Source: Patiria miniata
Taxonomy: Eukaryota; Echinodermata; Asteroidea; Valvatida; Asterinidae
Assembly: GCF_015706575.1 (NCBI RefSeq)
Contig: NW_024037076.1
Coordinates: 868,001-932,000 of the forward strand
Length of the DNA stretch: 64,000 nucleotides
Direction of reading: 5' to 3'
Position 1 is the first letter of the stretch. Every line of letters begins with the position of its first letter. Below the pieces are notes generated by a model that was given only the letters and a program-made list of their open reading frames with translations, made no database searches and was not told the DNA's origin. This document shows positions 11,392-22,870 of the stretch, one piece after another. Both the position numbers and the translations under genes were made by a program.

Positions 11392-12566
11392 TAACATGGG
11401 TTGGGTGGAGACAATACAAGGCCGGAGCAATGATGGCACTACAACTTCGCTGGGGGGGGGGTCTCAAGAATCACATACAACTAAACTATAAGTCAAAATT
11501 TTGTACCTGGGAGTGACTAGATTTTGAACGGAAAATAGATAAACAAGTTGTAAAAGAGGCGGGTGTGGTTGGGTTGTGGGTTGAACTGTACAGCTAAATA
11601 GGGGTGATGTCGAAAACATACAAGTAATTACAGAAGGCAAATGTAACAAAAGAAGTAAGTAGCGCAAAGGCACATTGTACTTGTTAGTGGGTTGATAATT
11701 ATCTTTAAGAGACTTTCATTGATATTCCTATTTTCAAAGACAAGCTTAAAATTCCTCTGTGTGTAGGGGGTACGTGGGGCATGCGTAGTGGGCAAAGCAC
11801 ATGACCTTCTACTGAAGGTGCCAAACTTCAGAGCTTTTAATCTGCGACTTGACTTCTAGGTGAAAGCGTCAGGGATTGCTGCCGGAAGAGAAAGTTGAAA
11901 GACGACATGAGGGTAAAGTACTTTCCTTTTCTTTTGCAACATATTTGTTGTAGCAATAATTAATCAAATAGTTTTTAATCATCGTGTTTAATTCTAGTTT
12001 CTCATAAATTTCTCATAATGCTGGTAATGTAATATCTCCAGACCAATAGCAGTTCAATTTATGCCATTGCCGTATTTTCATGTTGTATTATAGCAAGCTG
12101 TATAGGCCTATACGCGTACATGTTGACTTAAGGCTCAAAGGTGAATTGAACTTCATAGAGTAGATGCAGAGCTAAGAATAACACTTGTAAACATTTGGAA
12201 TCGCGTCATTTGATAAGGAAAGTCACCCACGGACTCGTCACCTTTGTACATCTTTGCATCACAGCAGACCAAAACAAAACACTTCAGTGGGAACTTAGAA
12301 ACACTTTGTGGAAACCCCAGGGCCCAACTTCATAGCGCTGCTAAACAGCCGACTTTTGTGCTTACCGAGCCTAGATCTAGTTCATAGAGACCGTAAGCAG
12401 TAAGCACAGCGAAAGCGCGCTTAACCACGGAGGAAAAAGTTGCTTAAATCAGTGACATACAAGCAATAGAAAAAAAACGCCGTGCAGTGCTCAGCATGAT
12501 TTTCTGTTATAGTATTAGCAAAACCTGTCTGCTTACTGTTTAGCAGCGCTATGACATTGGGCCCTG
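11392..12566 (+). repeat. Tandem repeat, unit 3 of 3, with complete terminal MITE
   Basis: Shorter than units 1 and 2: part of the block containing the TGCCCCAGTGACAT landmark is missing. It alone retains the full right end of the MITE (12318-12566), which places the crossover junctions of units 1 and 2 inside that MITE. Confidence 0.8.
12318..12566. mobile_element. hAT-like MITE (CAGGGCCCAA ends)
   Basis: Left end CAGGGCCCAACTTCATAGCG and right end, read on the other strand, CAGGGCCCAATGTCATAGCG are inverted repeats; both continue into CTGCT/AAACAG. CAGGG-type ends and small size suit a non-autonomous hAT element, though no clean 8-bp target duplication is visible. Truncated relatives close the two preceding tandem units. 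Confidence 0.75.
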
Positions 12567-13449
12567 TGGATGTATCTGTGTAGGTCTACCGGAAAAAATG
12601 TACTAGTATATCGATACGCGATTTGCCAGGATTTTAAAACAAACAGCTTATATACTATGATTGTTATAGATTTATTAATAGGACTAGTTTGAAGAAAAAA
12701 AAAGAAAATGCATTTGTTTTGTTTTATTTCGTGCAAACTGCTGGCATACGGTAAAATGTCAAAAATGCTTGTGAATCATTAACTCGCAAAGTTTGAGTCA
12801 ACGCCATATAAGTACATTGAACCAGAGATTAATTTGTATTAATGTAGTTCCGTCAAGTGGTCATAAGATCGGTGGGCGTAGCATCTGCAGTGCGTCAGTG
12901 TTGTCTTGGATGTCTGTGAATCAACCCGCTCTGAACTTAACTGTACGTTTGGCTACAGCCATTGCTCATTTCTTCCTTTTCTTTCAGTTTCATGGATTAT
13001 AGCAAACGCCGAGTTACCCATTAAGAAGTTTTATACTGTTGCATGTTTTGCCTATCTCACTTGTGACGGTCACTTGTGAGTTGTGATTTACTCTGGTCTT
13101 TGGGGAAGATTTACGAAGCTTCGTGTCACGTACCATCTATGCCACACGTGCATTAGTCTGGCGCCATTTCCTTCATGTATTTACGTAAGTTAAGTCTCCA
13201 TGCGAACGGCGAGAGAGGCAATTGTCCGTTTCCGTCATGTGACCACTTTGAAGCCATTCTAAATCAATTGTATATTCACTCTGGGACGAACTTGACAACG
13301 ATTGTCTGCCTTGGTTTTTTTTTCAGCAGCCTTGGGTGTATACATACATTTAAAAGCCTAGTAAAAATAGTTACATGTTTACCTAAGAACAAAAAGTCGC
13401 ACAGCTTTTCATCAGCTTAATCATTAACATGCAAGATTTCCGTTTGCAG
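12567..13449. other. Upstream/intronic sequence of NLR1
   Basis: No gene recognised. The last 50 bases align with those before exon A of NLR2 and NLR3 (CAGCTTTTCAT then TTAATCATT), a conserved branch-point and acceptor region. Confidence 0.45.
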
Positions 13450-13754
13450 CCGGGTGATCCAAAGTACCACGATGCAACAATCTGAAGCAGCCTGCCAACG
13501 GACTGATGTCCCTACCACGATGCAACAAACTGAAGCAGCCTGCCAACGGACTGATGTCCCTACCACGATGCAACAATCTGAAGCAGCCTACCAACGGACT
13601 GATGTCCCTACCACGATGCAACAATCTGAAGCAGCATGCCAACGGACTGATGTCCCTACCACGATGCAACAATCTGAAGCAGCCTGCCAATTGCAACGGA
13701 CTGATGCTACCACAACGCAACAGGAGTATGTACCCAACCCCTCAGCTGCAACAG
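13450..13754 (+). CDS. NLR1 exon A: coding 48-bp minisatellite
   Basis: After acceptor CGTTTGCAG the frame GTG ATC CAA runs into four complete and one variant copy of a 16-residue repeat, MQQSEAACQRTDVPTT, and ends NPSAAT plus one base (phase 1). The ending CTCAGCTGCAACAG is the same as in NLR2 and NLR3, which fixes the coding frame. The donor here is CAACAG|GCGAGT, a GC donor where the paralogues have GTGAGT; GC-AG introns are a known minor class. The entry phase from this acceptor is 2, unlike phase 1 in the paralogues, so either another acceptor or an internal ATG (13472 and later repeats) is used. The repeat is Gln/Thr/Ser-rich and probably unstructured; function unknown. Confidence 0.65.
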
Positions 13755-13982
13755 GCGAGTAGTAGCTAGACCACTTGGGCTCAATTTATGAGGGAGTGGA
13801 GGGGCATACACCGTACCTCCAACTCACTCACCGACCCAACCACATACCACACCCCAATAATCAGTCGTGTGAGAAGTCACAGCTTTTCAAGCACAGACGA
13901 CAACTAGAGATGACATTTCGAGTAATACATCATTTTGATCAGCTTTTTGAAATCGTATTGTAATTTTTGCTTCTGATTGTAG

Positions 13983-14102
13983 ATTCCCCACAACGAACTG
14001 AAAACACTGGAAACACCGGCTCAGTCAGCGGTAGCAACAACCCTATCATTGTTGGTTCAAGTGGAGTTAACATCAATTACAACTACCCGTTGGAGGGACC
14101 AG
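13983..14102 (+). CDS. NLR1 exon B: RHIM/amyloid-like motif exon
   Basis: Acceptor TTCTGATTGTAG and donor GGACCAG|GTGAAC enclose 120 nt, phase 1 at both ends, 40 codons. The peptide is Asn/Gly/Ser-rich with the core SGSNNPIIVGSSGVNINYNY and ends EGPG. The three paralogues keep the frame GS-x-N-x(2)-(I/V)VG-x(2)-GV-x-I and the GPG end. The short beta-branched run bounded by Gly and Asn recalls RHIM (IQIG/VQVG followed by N-rich residues) and other NLR-associated amyloid motifs. Known RHIMs nucleate cross-beta fibres linking receptors to adaptors. The resemblance is by eye; a plain flexible linker is the alternative. Confidence 0.6.
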
Positions 14103-15201
14103 GTGAACATAATCTTGTTCGTTATGATAAAAGTACGTAGTTTGATGTCTTAGATCCGCGATATCTTCGAGGGTTAGGGACTATATAAACGTGGACACAA
14201 AAGGCAGATGGGCAGTTCTGCCAGAGAGTCGCCAATTTATTAGCCAGTTCTTGGCATACACAATATGAGGGCGCTATTTCCAGTGGGTAAAGTCTTGTAA
14301 TTTGTTCCTCTATCTATGGGCCTTATTCACGAGTCGGCCATATCGAATTGAAAGTTAGGTAAAATCTTAATTTTTTTTAACTTGCGAAGAAAAATGAAAG
14401 CAACTTAATTTATAATAAATTCCAGTCTGCTTCAATGAATAATTTAAAGTTTGTAATTGAACATTCCCTTATATTTTAAGCCATATTTAAAAAAAAATGA
14501 CAGTAAAATAAGGCTGCATTGTGCCTTCATAAATAGTCTGGCGCCATCCCATTCAACAGTTAACAATTAATGAAATACATCCAGGGAACTCGAAAAAAAA
14601 TGGTTGACTTGTGAATAAGGCCCACTCTCATGTGCCCACGCCAAATAGCGCCGCATATTGAGTATGTTGCATTAATAAAAAACAGAAAAAATGCTAATAA
14701 AACTTGAATGACGTCGCACGTTAATTTTGCACAAATGCATGGAATTAAATGCGACTGTTGGAGACAAAATTGAATAATCATGTTTGGTAAACTTGAGTTG
14801 CAGAGCAAAGTGGACTTTGTTTAATGGACTCGTACATTGCGATTGACTTCACAAGAAGATCGAAGTAAATCTTGGGCGAGAGATACCCGATATCCAATTA
14901 ACTTTGTTTTGTGTTCAGCTTTAGTTATCAGTTTTGTGTCTTAATATATGTTTGTAAAAAAAAAGTGCATGCACTATGAAGCAAAATTTGACAAGTTTGC
15001 GTCCGCCAGCAGTATAAAAGACAAAACATTCATTTATTTATTGGGCAAATTTAGTTTGTGCACTGCCTTTCCAAAGAAAGGGTAATTCCAAGTACATGTA
15101 GTCACTTCCTATGATGTTTTTCATCATAGGAAGACGTTTCAATCTGTTCCAGAAACACTGTTTTATTGAAGACTACTTCTTGTTTGTTTTGATATGAATA
15201 G
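14103..15201 (+). other. NLR1 intron B-C
   Basis: About 1.1 kb, GTGAAC...TGAATAG. A block around 14170-14310 (CGTGGACACAAAAG, AGGGCGCTATTT) is also found in the matching introns of NLR2 (31070-31260) and, in part, NLR3 (46840-47000), confirming that whole gene units were duplicated. No element boundaries were recognised. Confidence 0.65.
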
Positions 15202-17807
15202 GAGTGCCTGCACCCAGACCTCAGCATAGTCAGAGACAAGACCAAGAACCAAGGCAGAGGACTCCTGATCCTAGCTACCAAGATGTCGGTAACAAGACTA
15301 GCGACATTTTGAAGAGAGTTTATAAAACAACAGGCAGTTACGTTCAGTTGTTGCCTGGGGTTGATAATGACCAAATGCACATAGCTGGTATATACACTAA
15401 AGTACAGTTAGAAACACGGGAAGGGGTGGCAGTGACTGGCCAGAAAGGAGAAACTGTAAACTCAACAGAGTATGAAAAAATATTCAGATTAAGGACAAAA
15501 ACTGGGGAACTCATCAAACGCCTTGTTTTCTTTGGCATGGGAGGTGTCGGGAAGTCAACCATTTTTGATAAGATTGCATTTGACTGGGCCGATCAGACAA
15601 GCAAAATCCTGAACGGATTCAAGCTTGTCTTTCTTTTAAAGATGTGTGCCCTGTCGCAAAAATCAGATCTCGTTGATTCCACATTCGATCAACTTCTAGG
15701 CGAAAAGTCAAAAATAGAAAAAGGTGAACTTGATGAATTCATCCTTGCCAACCCAAATGAGGTCTTGATTCTTTTGGATGGTTTTGATGAAATGACGACC
15801 AAAACACTCGATGCCGCCTCATTCGGTTTTATACTAAAAGCACTCAATAGAATAGTATACCAGGAATGTTTCATCTGTGTATCGACACGCCCCTCTCGTC
15901 TTGAGACACTGATGTCAACATCACTTGTCCAAAATCCTTGCACACATGTAGAGGTTCTGGGGTTTACCGACGACGATGTTAAAGAATACGTTCAGAAATT
16001 CTATGAAAAAATAGATCCCGATAGTGGCAAAGAATTAATCCAAACCGTCGGAAAGTCCAACACGCTGCGTGATTTCGCGACAAACCCAATGTTGCTACTT
16101 CTTATCTGCTTGTTGTGGAGGGAGAGTAAACAACTCCCTGAAACAACTTCACGTCTTTTCACTAAGGCAGTAAATTACATGTTCACAAGAAAAGACGAGG
16201 ACAAGAAGAGAGCATCAGATGTGAGCGTAACAGAGAAGTCAGAAACTTTGAATGCGATAGGACAAACTGCGCTGCGTGGACTCATGGATGCCAACCAGAA
16301 ATTCTCATTTCAAGAAGATGAGTTTGAACCGAAGTCACTGGACTTAGCACTAAAAGCAGGCATCCTTACCCAGCAGAGAGTTATCAAAAACCTTGAATCC
16401 CACAACAATATACAGTTCACGCACAAGACAATGCAGGAATACTGCGCTGCGAGATACTTACAGAGTATACATATGTCAAACAAGGGACTTTTAAAGCGCA
16501 TGTTGTGCAAAGTTGTACCATCTCAAGAATTTAAAAACACTTTAGGGCAACTTTGTCAGACAATTGAGGGCGTCGTTTCAAATGAGTTTCTCGTTCGTTT
16601 TTGTTGTGGTGACAATGAGAAGTGCATGACGGACATCGTAAACTTGCTTGACCTTAAGTTCAATAAAGATGAGTCTAGGTACCAATCAAATATAGTGCAG
16701 GCGATATGTCGAAACTGCTTCTTTGAAAGCCAATCAGCAAGGGCCCCACGGTGTCTCACCAGCGATTCGCATATCCCATCAAATATCACTGTGGGTAACA
16801 GTAATGAATTTCGCAGTCTCATATACCTTCTAGAAATCATCTGTAGGTCAGACAGCCGCACAGAACAACTGGCACGCGTTGAGACTATTCAGGTTTTTCG
16901 CGTGACTCGATATCCGGTCAGTGATTTAGCTGTCGCCCTGGGTTACATGGAAAACCTCAGGGATCTCAGGCTTAAGGAATGTCTTTCAGAGAAGGGCGCT
17001 CTTGAGAAAACCCTACCGTCGATATGTAGCCAACACTTCACCATGCTTATCATAGAGGATGGCAATACACTGGGAGGTAGAGCTGCAGAGTGGGCCCCTC
17101 ATATCAAACACTTGGCAAGCCTAGAAAAACTTCAAATAAAAAGCTGCGAACTACAGGGAACAGATATTAAACACATTGCTTTGGCTGTAGGTGACATGCC
17201 AAATCTGACTGACTTGATCCTTGATGAAAACCAGACATTGAGCGGATCGGCTGACTCGTGGAACAAAGAAATGCCGACTCCAATAACGCAGCACTTAAAA
17301 AGGCTGAACCTCAGCAAATGCAATTTGACGTGGAAAGACTTTGAATACATTGCCTCGGCTGTAGGTGACATGTCCAACCTGACTGACTTGATCCTGTATG
17401 GCAACCGCCGATTGGGCGGATCGGCTGGGTCTGCCAAGAAATTGCCGAAAATGACGCACTTAAGGAGGCTGGACCTGGGCGGTTCCAATTTGGAAACGAC
17501 AGACATTGAACACATTGCCTCGGCTGTAGGTGACATGCCCGAACTAACTGACTTGGGCCTTACTTTCAACGGGACATTGGCCTCCTCGGCTTTACTGTGG
17601 GCCAAGGAACTGCCAAAAATGAAACACTTAAATAGGCTAGACCTGACTTATTGCCATTTGAATGAGACAGACATTGAACACATTGCCGTGGCTGTACGTG
17701 ACATGCCCGTACTGACAGACTTGAACCTTAACAGCAACTGGGTATTTTCTGATTTGGATGGGTTATTGTCCCACTTTCCGTCGCTCCGGGGTCACGTGAA
17801 AACTTAA
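15202..17807 (+). CDS. NLR1 exon C: NACHT-LRR receptor, intact
   Basis: Acceptor GATATGAATAG, then one open frame of 867 codons (counted from 15204) to TAA; entry phase 1, continuing from exon B as GVPAPRP. Order: Pro/Gln-rich linker; conserved pre-NACHT segment (DILKRVYKTTGSYVQLLPG, residues about 34-52); Walker A GMGGVGKST at 111-119; Walker B VLILLDGFDEM at 187-197; sensor-1-like CVSTRPSR near 225-232; helical/winged-helix region to about 400; a spacer with Cys/Phe-rich NCFFESQS; LRRs from about 572 to 860 built from 53-55-residue double repeats (four, each with a (H/Y)IA-AVxDM-x-LTDL core). NACHT NTPases of NLRs oligomerise after ligand sensing by the LRRs in the cytosol. No death-fold domain lies in this exon. 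The exon is likely the last; no clear AATAAA follows closely. Confidence 0.9.
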
Positions 17808-18879
17808 ACTCTATTTCGTTTCATGTAAAACGCTGGGTAGGCCTAATGAAACATTTGGAAAATGCGAAAAACCCAAATTAGGCAAAGTTTGTGAAACCTT
17901 TGGTCAATCCCTTGTAAATTGAATCAATACTGACGCACAAAATGCTTGAAGCTTTTGATGTGTCAGTCAGCCAAATATTGGGTGAAATTTTACGATGGGA
18001 TTGTTTTTACCCCAACTGAGTTGGTTACGAGTTTTGTATTTGGTTGGGCACATAAAAAGGTATATTATCTTGTAGCCCATACAGGTTGCAAAGTGTTAAA
18101 TTCGTTGAAGTTGGTCATTTCTGGTAGCATTTTTGGTCATTCAATTATTGTTTAAGTTATGTTTTAGCAATGCACACTGTCCTATATTGGTGAATAAGGA
18201 TTGGCCCCAAATTAGAACAAATGAGTTTACTGTAATTACCCAATTGTGAGTAGCTTGTCTTCAAGCTTTGAATTGCCCATCAACAGGCCATTAATTTGAA
18301 TGCCGACAGAAAAGCGAAAAATTTGCGAATTTAAAGTTTCAGTTGTCCACAATGCAGCTAATTAGGGAGCTCAAAGTTGAGATACATATCACCTTATCCA
18401 TGAAGTATTAAAAAAATACTCTATGTTTCAATGTGCAAACAACGAGAGTCCGATACCATTGAGTTGGCTCATTCAAAATAATAGAACGAAATTAAGTTTT
18501 TGTTCATGTCGAATTAAAATGAAAATTTCCGAAACGAAAAACACTCAACGGCCATTTTCGGAATCGAAAAGGACAACGTCACGCATATCAATTAAAACTT
18601 TATGCAACTTGACGAATTTCGATGCTTTGCTCTCCTTTTGCCGCATCAGTATTCTTACTTCTTTGTAAATGAAGACACATTTCGCGCGTGGTATCAAGCA
18701 CATGGCAAAAACGCGTAGTCCGTCCAAGATGCCTAACCACCTACGGCGAGGCCTAATCTTTTCAGTTCCACTTTCGGCTGTTCTTTGTAAATGAAGACAC
18801 ATTTCGCGCGTGGCGTCACGCACATGGCAAAGTACCAACACATAGTATTCAGTCCAAGATGTCCAGCCACCGACTTCGT
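17808..18879. other. NLR1 3' flank with a short tandem duplication
   Basis: No gene recognised. A 33-bp block, TTCTTTGTAAATGAAGACAC and onward through CGCGCGTGG, occurs at 18659-18691 and again at 18781-18813, marking a tandem duplication of about 122 bp. ORFs here are not convincing. Confidence 0.5.
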
Positions 18880-19060
18880 CAAAAACTCCTGGGTCGGATC
18901 GACCCAGAATCTAATCTATATTTGCCCAGTCCTTTTCCCGGTCAAAAATGGCACTTTTCTGGGTCAAAATGAACAATAGACAACTATCATTTTTGACCCG
19001 GAAAAGAGGCATTTTTGACCAGGAAAATGACTGGGCAGACATAGATTTAGAGTGTTTAGA
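18880..19060. mobile_element. Fold-back MITE of the GGTCAAAATGACA family
   Basis: Inverted halves: AATCTATATTTGCCCAGTC on the left against GACTGGGCAGACATAGATT on the right, with TTTTTGACC/GGTCAAAAA motifs between. Related members lie at 19600-19816, 33123-33300 and 51457-51715, all in NLR 3' flanks. Confidence 0.65.
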
Positions 19061-19599
19061 ACCGCTAGGTCTAATCTTGTCAGTTCCGCCTTCGGTTTTT
19101 CGGCATGTATTTGAAACAGGTTGGAAATTTTGCTTTTAACGCGAATTAGTTTCTGTTTTGGATGTCATGGTCCTATTTTTAAGTCTTCGGAAGACCACAG
19201 GTTAATATGTTCACCAGCAGAGTGTTGGGCAAACAGATTGTTACAAAATGGTCAAAGCCCTTCCTCCAGCTTCTTTATTAGTGAAAAAGACCTTCTAAAA
19301 TGCGGTTGGGCAATATTCACCAGAAGATGTGAAGTTGATATTTATACACCAAATTGTTTAGGGTGAAAAATTTGGCAAAACTTTCAAAATCTCAAACTTG
19401 TGTACAAAATCAGGGACTTGTACAAATTCCAAAGAACAAAATGGATCCTTAAAACAAATGTGTCATTCAAGGACGCCTGTAAATTCAAACATAAACACCG
19501 TAACACATTCTCGATTCAGATCGTCAGCAAAGTCACGCAGCGTGTTAGACAATTAACTCATTTAGCTGTTCGCCCCGTGGTTTGTTATCCATTTCAAAG

Positions 19600-19816
19600 T
19601 TGCTCTCATAAAAGTCTCTGGTCAGATTTGACCCCAGGTCAGATTGGACGTGACACTCTTCTGGGTCAAAATGACACTTTACTGATCAAAACGACAATTA
19701 TCTGTGCCAAGTGACCGCAAATGTGACTCGGAAAAGTGTCATTTTGACCAGGAAGCGTGTCAGGTCAAATCTGACCCGGATTCGTGTCCAATCTGACCCG
19801 GGACTTTTTAGAGTGT
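19600..19816. mobile_element. Fold-back MITE, CACTCTAAAAAGTCCCGGGT ends
   Basis: The right end reads on the other strand CACTCTAAAAAGTCCCGGGT then CAGATT; the left half mirrors it (GTCTCTGGTCAGATTTGACC ... GACACTCTTCTGGGTC). The family is seen again after NLR2 and NLR3, so it was probably part of the duplicated unit. Confidence 0.65.
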
Positions 19817-20162
19817 ATATGATTTGCCGATTGTGCATCTGCAAACATTTCAAATTAACTCACAATTTGTAAAGACTTCAAATCTCTACGCGTGTGCAAG
19901 AAAACCCCACTAAGTCGATACACAGGTGATGCATGGTACTCGTTGATTTATTATCAAACACTGAGGCTGTATGGGTGGTTTGGTCCATTTCCTTCACAAG
20001 TTGAAAAAGGTTGGCCAGACAACAATTTGTATGTATGTATCACGTTAAAACAATGAGTGCGCTTTGGGTGTTTTTTTTTTTGTGGGGGGGATTAATCCAA
20101 CCATTGATGATTCATGTACATTTTTGTAAATACAATTATATTTTTAAAGACTAGTTGGCATG

Positions 20163-20500
20163 TACGGAGCTTTTAAAGGGACAAAGGTGAAAAAAAAATG
20201 AAAAAATCATCGTAAGAACGAAAAAAATCTGCGTTCGAACGAAAAAAATCTGCGTTCGAACGCAGATCTTCTTCGTTCGAACGCAGATCTTCTTCGTTCG
20301 AACGCAGATCTTCTTCGTTCGAACGCAGATCTTCTTCGTTCGAACGCAGATCTTCTTCGTTCGAACGCAGATCTTCTTCGTTCGAACGCAGATTTTCTTC
20401 GTTCGAACGCAGATTTTTTTCGTTCGAACGCAGATTTTTTTCATTCTTACGATGATTTTTTCATTTTTTTTTTCACCTATGTCCCTTTAAAAGCTCCGTA
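20163..20500. mobile_element. Palindromic element with 21-bp CGTTCGAACG satellite core
   Basis: Perfect inverted ends TACGGAGCTTTTAAAGGGAC (left, and right on the opposite strand), flanked by a GGCATG duplication at 20157-20162 and 20501-20506. Between them lies a tandem array of about nine 21-bp units CGTTCGAACGCAGATCTTCT(T), each containing the palindrome CGTTCGAACG, framed by A-rich and T-rich arms that are also mirror copies. The minus-strand open frame (repeated KKICVRT) is a repeat artefact. Confidence 0.8.
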
Positions 20501-20889
20501 GGCATGGAAGTGATGGTATTATATATATTGTGTACAAATATTGAGAGCCAACCACCGACTTTACAATACTGTAATAACACTGTCAATAATGTAAATATAT
20601 ATATTTTTTATTTTAAAGAAGCACATTTATTTTATATTGTTAATAATTTGTATAAAACCTTTGGTGCTAAGATTTGTGTGAAGATCACTTTTAAATACTG
20701 TACATGTGAAGCAGTGACTGTTGAAGGGGGATGGGGTTCTCACTAAACTACCAAAATGTGGATACAGACACTTTTGACATAATTTGGATAGAATTAAGTG
20801 TAATGTCAAATGTATGTTTTGCAGAATACAAAAACGTCGAATGTTTGACTTTATTCATGAAATTCTTTCAAATGAAGGATAAGTTACTC

Positions 20890-21410
20890 AAAAGTATAAA
20901 ATTTCAAATAACATTTGCTTTTGCTGAAATTTTCAGAAGTGGATGGATTTGGGGGTTAGAGTTTTATAGTAAATATTGTTACGCTTACTTGTTTGACGTT
21001 TTGTGCTCGTAGATGCTGGAAAAACCAAGAAAATCAATCATGTTCCTGTAGTCTGGTTCCCTGACCCCACTTAAGCAATTGATAGACTTCGGGAACTTGT
21101 AAGGTCTTTATAGACTTCGGGAACTTGTAAGATCAGGGCCAGTCTAACTGGCTTGTACCCGGTCATAGGTATGTAATCGATTGCAAACAATGCAGGCTAA
21201 CTAAATATTGCAAATTGGGGGCAGTATGAGAATAAAGTAAATTTTTCCAAAAAAGAAACCACTTTTCTTGAACATGACCTGGTTCCATGATTTTACAGGA
21301 TGCTTTAGACTGTCATTCACTAACAATCCAGTAAGGTATTTAATAATAATTTGGAAGTTTTGTTCGTTGATGTTTGCAAATATTGTTTATTTCTTTTTTG
21401 AGCATTTTCC
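20890..21410 (+). mobile_element. MITE family B, copy a
   Basis: One of five copies in the window of a 400-550 bp element with landmarks ACATTTGCTTTTGCT, ATTTTCAGAA, ACCAAGAAAA, AGTCTGGTTCC, ACAGGATGCTT and a closing inverted GCAAATNTTGT. Other copies: 29165-29715, 29955-30451, 30452-30985 (inverted) and 52565-52975. Confidence 0.7.
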
Positions 21411-22628
21411 GTTTATATCTCTCATCACACATTGATACTAAACAAAACTGGACAATTCTGTTTTTGCAAGAATGGAGTAAATGTATGGATTGCATTAATT
21501 GGTTCCATTAATCCAAATACATCATGTTTGTATTTCACGATTGTAGTGTGATCGATCATGTTGTGTCAGTTGTATTCTGTTATGTTGCATTGTACCTTAA
21601 AGGGCTCATGCAATGTAATTTTGTAATGCAATCATTAAAAATGCCCCTTTCACAAGAATATTTTGGTGCCTTTTGGCTTTTATGCTGATGCAAGTGTCCG
21701 CCATATTCATGAGCGAAAGTGTGATGCCATTTCAGGCAGAAACTTTATGTTCCGACAAGTTTCAGCACCAAAAGTTGCAAGACGTTTTGATATTTAATTG
21801 TCTTAAATTTGTATTTCGTTAAAGATTTGTTGTGTCAGTACTTGTAGTACACCAATGAGAATCTCTTTTCACAATGAGCTAATTGTATTTTTCGCGCACA
21901 CTACAATGTTTTGGTTATATCATTTTAGTTATTTGACCATTTCTCTCGATATTTAACAGACTTGTGTTATATGACGGACGATAACAGGATGAAATTTTTA
22001 TTTATTTCAACGGATACTTTTTGAGTAATCATCCGGACGCCAAATACATGTACGTTGTTATAATTCCATGAAAGTTTACTTCAAGTCGTGGTGTGTTTTT
22101 CGCGCTTAAAACACTATTATTTTGGTAATTTCACTACTTCTCCCAATTTTCAACAGAATAGTGATTCACTTCACACTTAATCAATTTATGAAATTCTGAG
22201 TCAATAAAAGAATTATTTCTTGGAAACTAAGTGTGTTGTTTGTCCCGAATAGGAGTTGACTTTAATTTGCTGGGATTTTTGTCAACAGAGGGCGCGCTAC
22301 ACAAATACTGGTCCCCTCCTAAAAAAAATGTCACAAAAAGCAAAGCAAGCATTTCTCTTTATTTCTCGTTCTTTAATTGTTTACATTTTCCTTACTTCTG
22401 ACAAGCAAAGACATATAATTAATATTGACTAAAAACCTAAATTGGACCTTAAGCTGCTCAAGGTCTTGCACTGTCATTATTGAAGGGCGGCCTCTAGTGA
22501 CATTGAAGACTTCCCAAAGCATTGTGGGTATTACCGCCATCTTTTCAAGTCGTCTGTCGTACGCACGAGGAAGTGTTTTGTCCCGGTCATTGCAAGTTGA
22601 ACAAAATTGGAACTCCTTGTCCTTCTCA

Positions 22629-22655
22629 ATGTCCGAGTATCTGGAACGGGATAAG
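22629..22655 (+). CDS. Candidate first coding exon (MSEYLERDK), copy B
   Basis: Same nine codons as 5315-5341 with one synonymous change (CGA to CGG) and the same donor GTAAGG, after the YY1-like CCGCCATCTT at 22534-22543. The unchanged peptide favours coding function, though two copies are weak evidence. It lies 6.2 kb before exon A of NLR2. Which exon it joins is unclear because copy B has lost the exon-2 region. Confidence 0.4.
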
Positions 22656-22870
22656 GTAAGGTCTTGTTAACCCTCCTAGTGGGAAGTCAGTATTCAGAGT
22701 GAAATGAAAAACCCTTAGAAACCCAGCCTGCAGGTCAGTTTCAAGTGAAAGTAAATGTGTCACACAGAGAGACACTGCACGAGAAACAGCATTGTAGGGA
22801 GCAGTGAAGTGCAACTGAATCTGCCTGCTAACACTGAGTTTAATAACACAAAGGATTTGTGCGGCGATTC

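Noticed and set aside
13454-13720. Regularly spaced 48-bp repeats as a CRISPR array
   Set aside because: Units abut without unique spacers, lie in a coding exon with splice sites, and the context is eukaryotic.
20205-20440. 21-bp repeats as a CRISPR or a KKICVRT repeat protein
   Set aside because: No spacers; the minus-strand frame is open only because the unit is 21 bp, and the array sits inside a TIR element.
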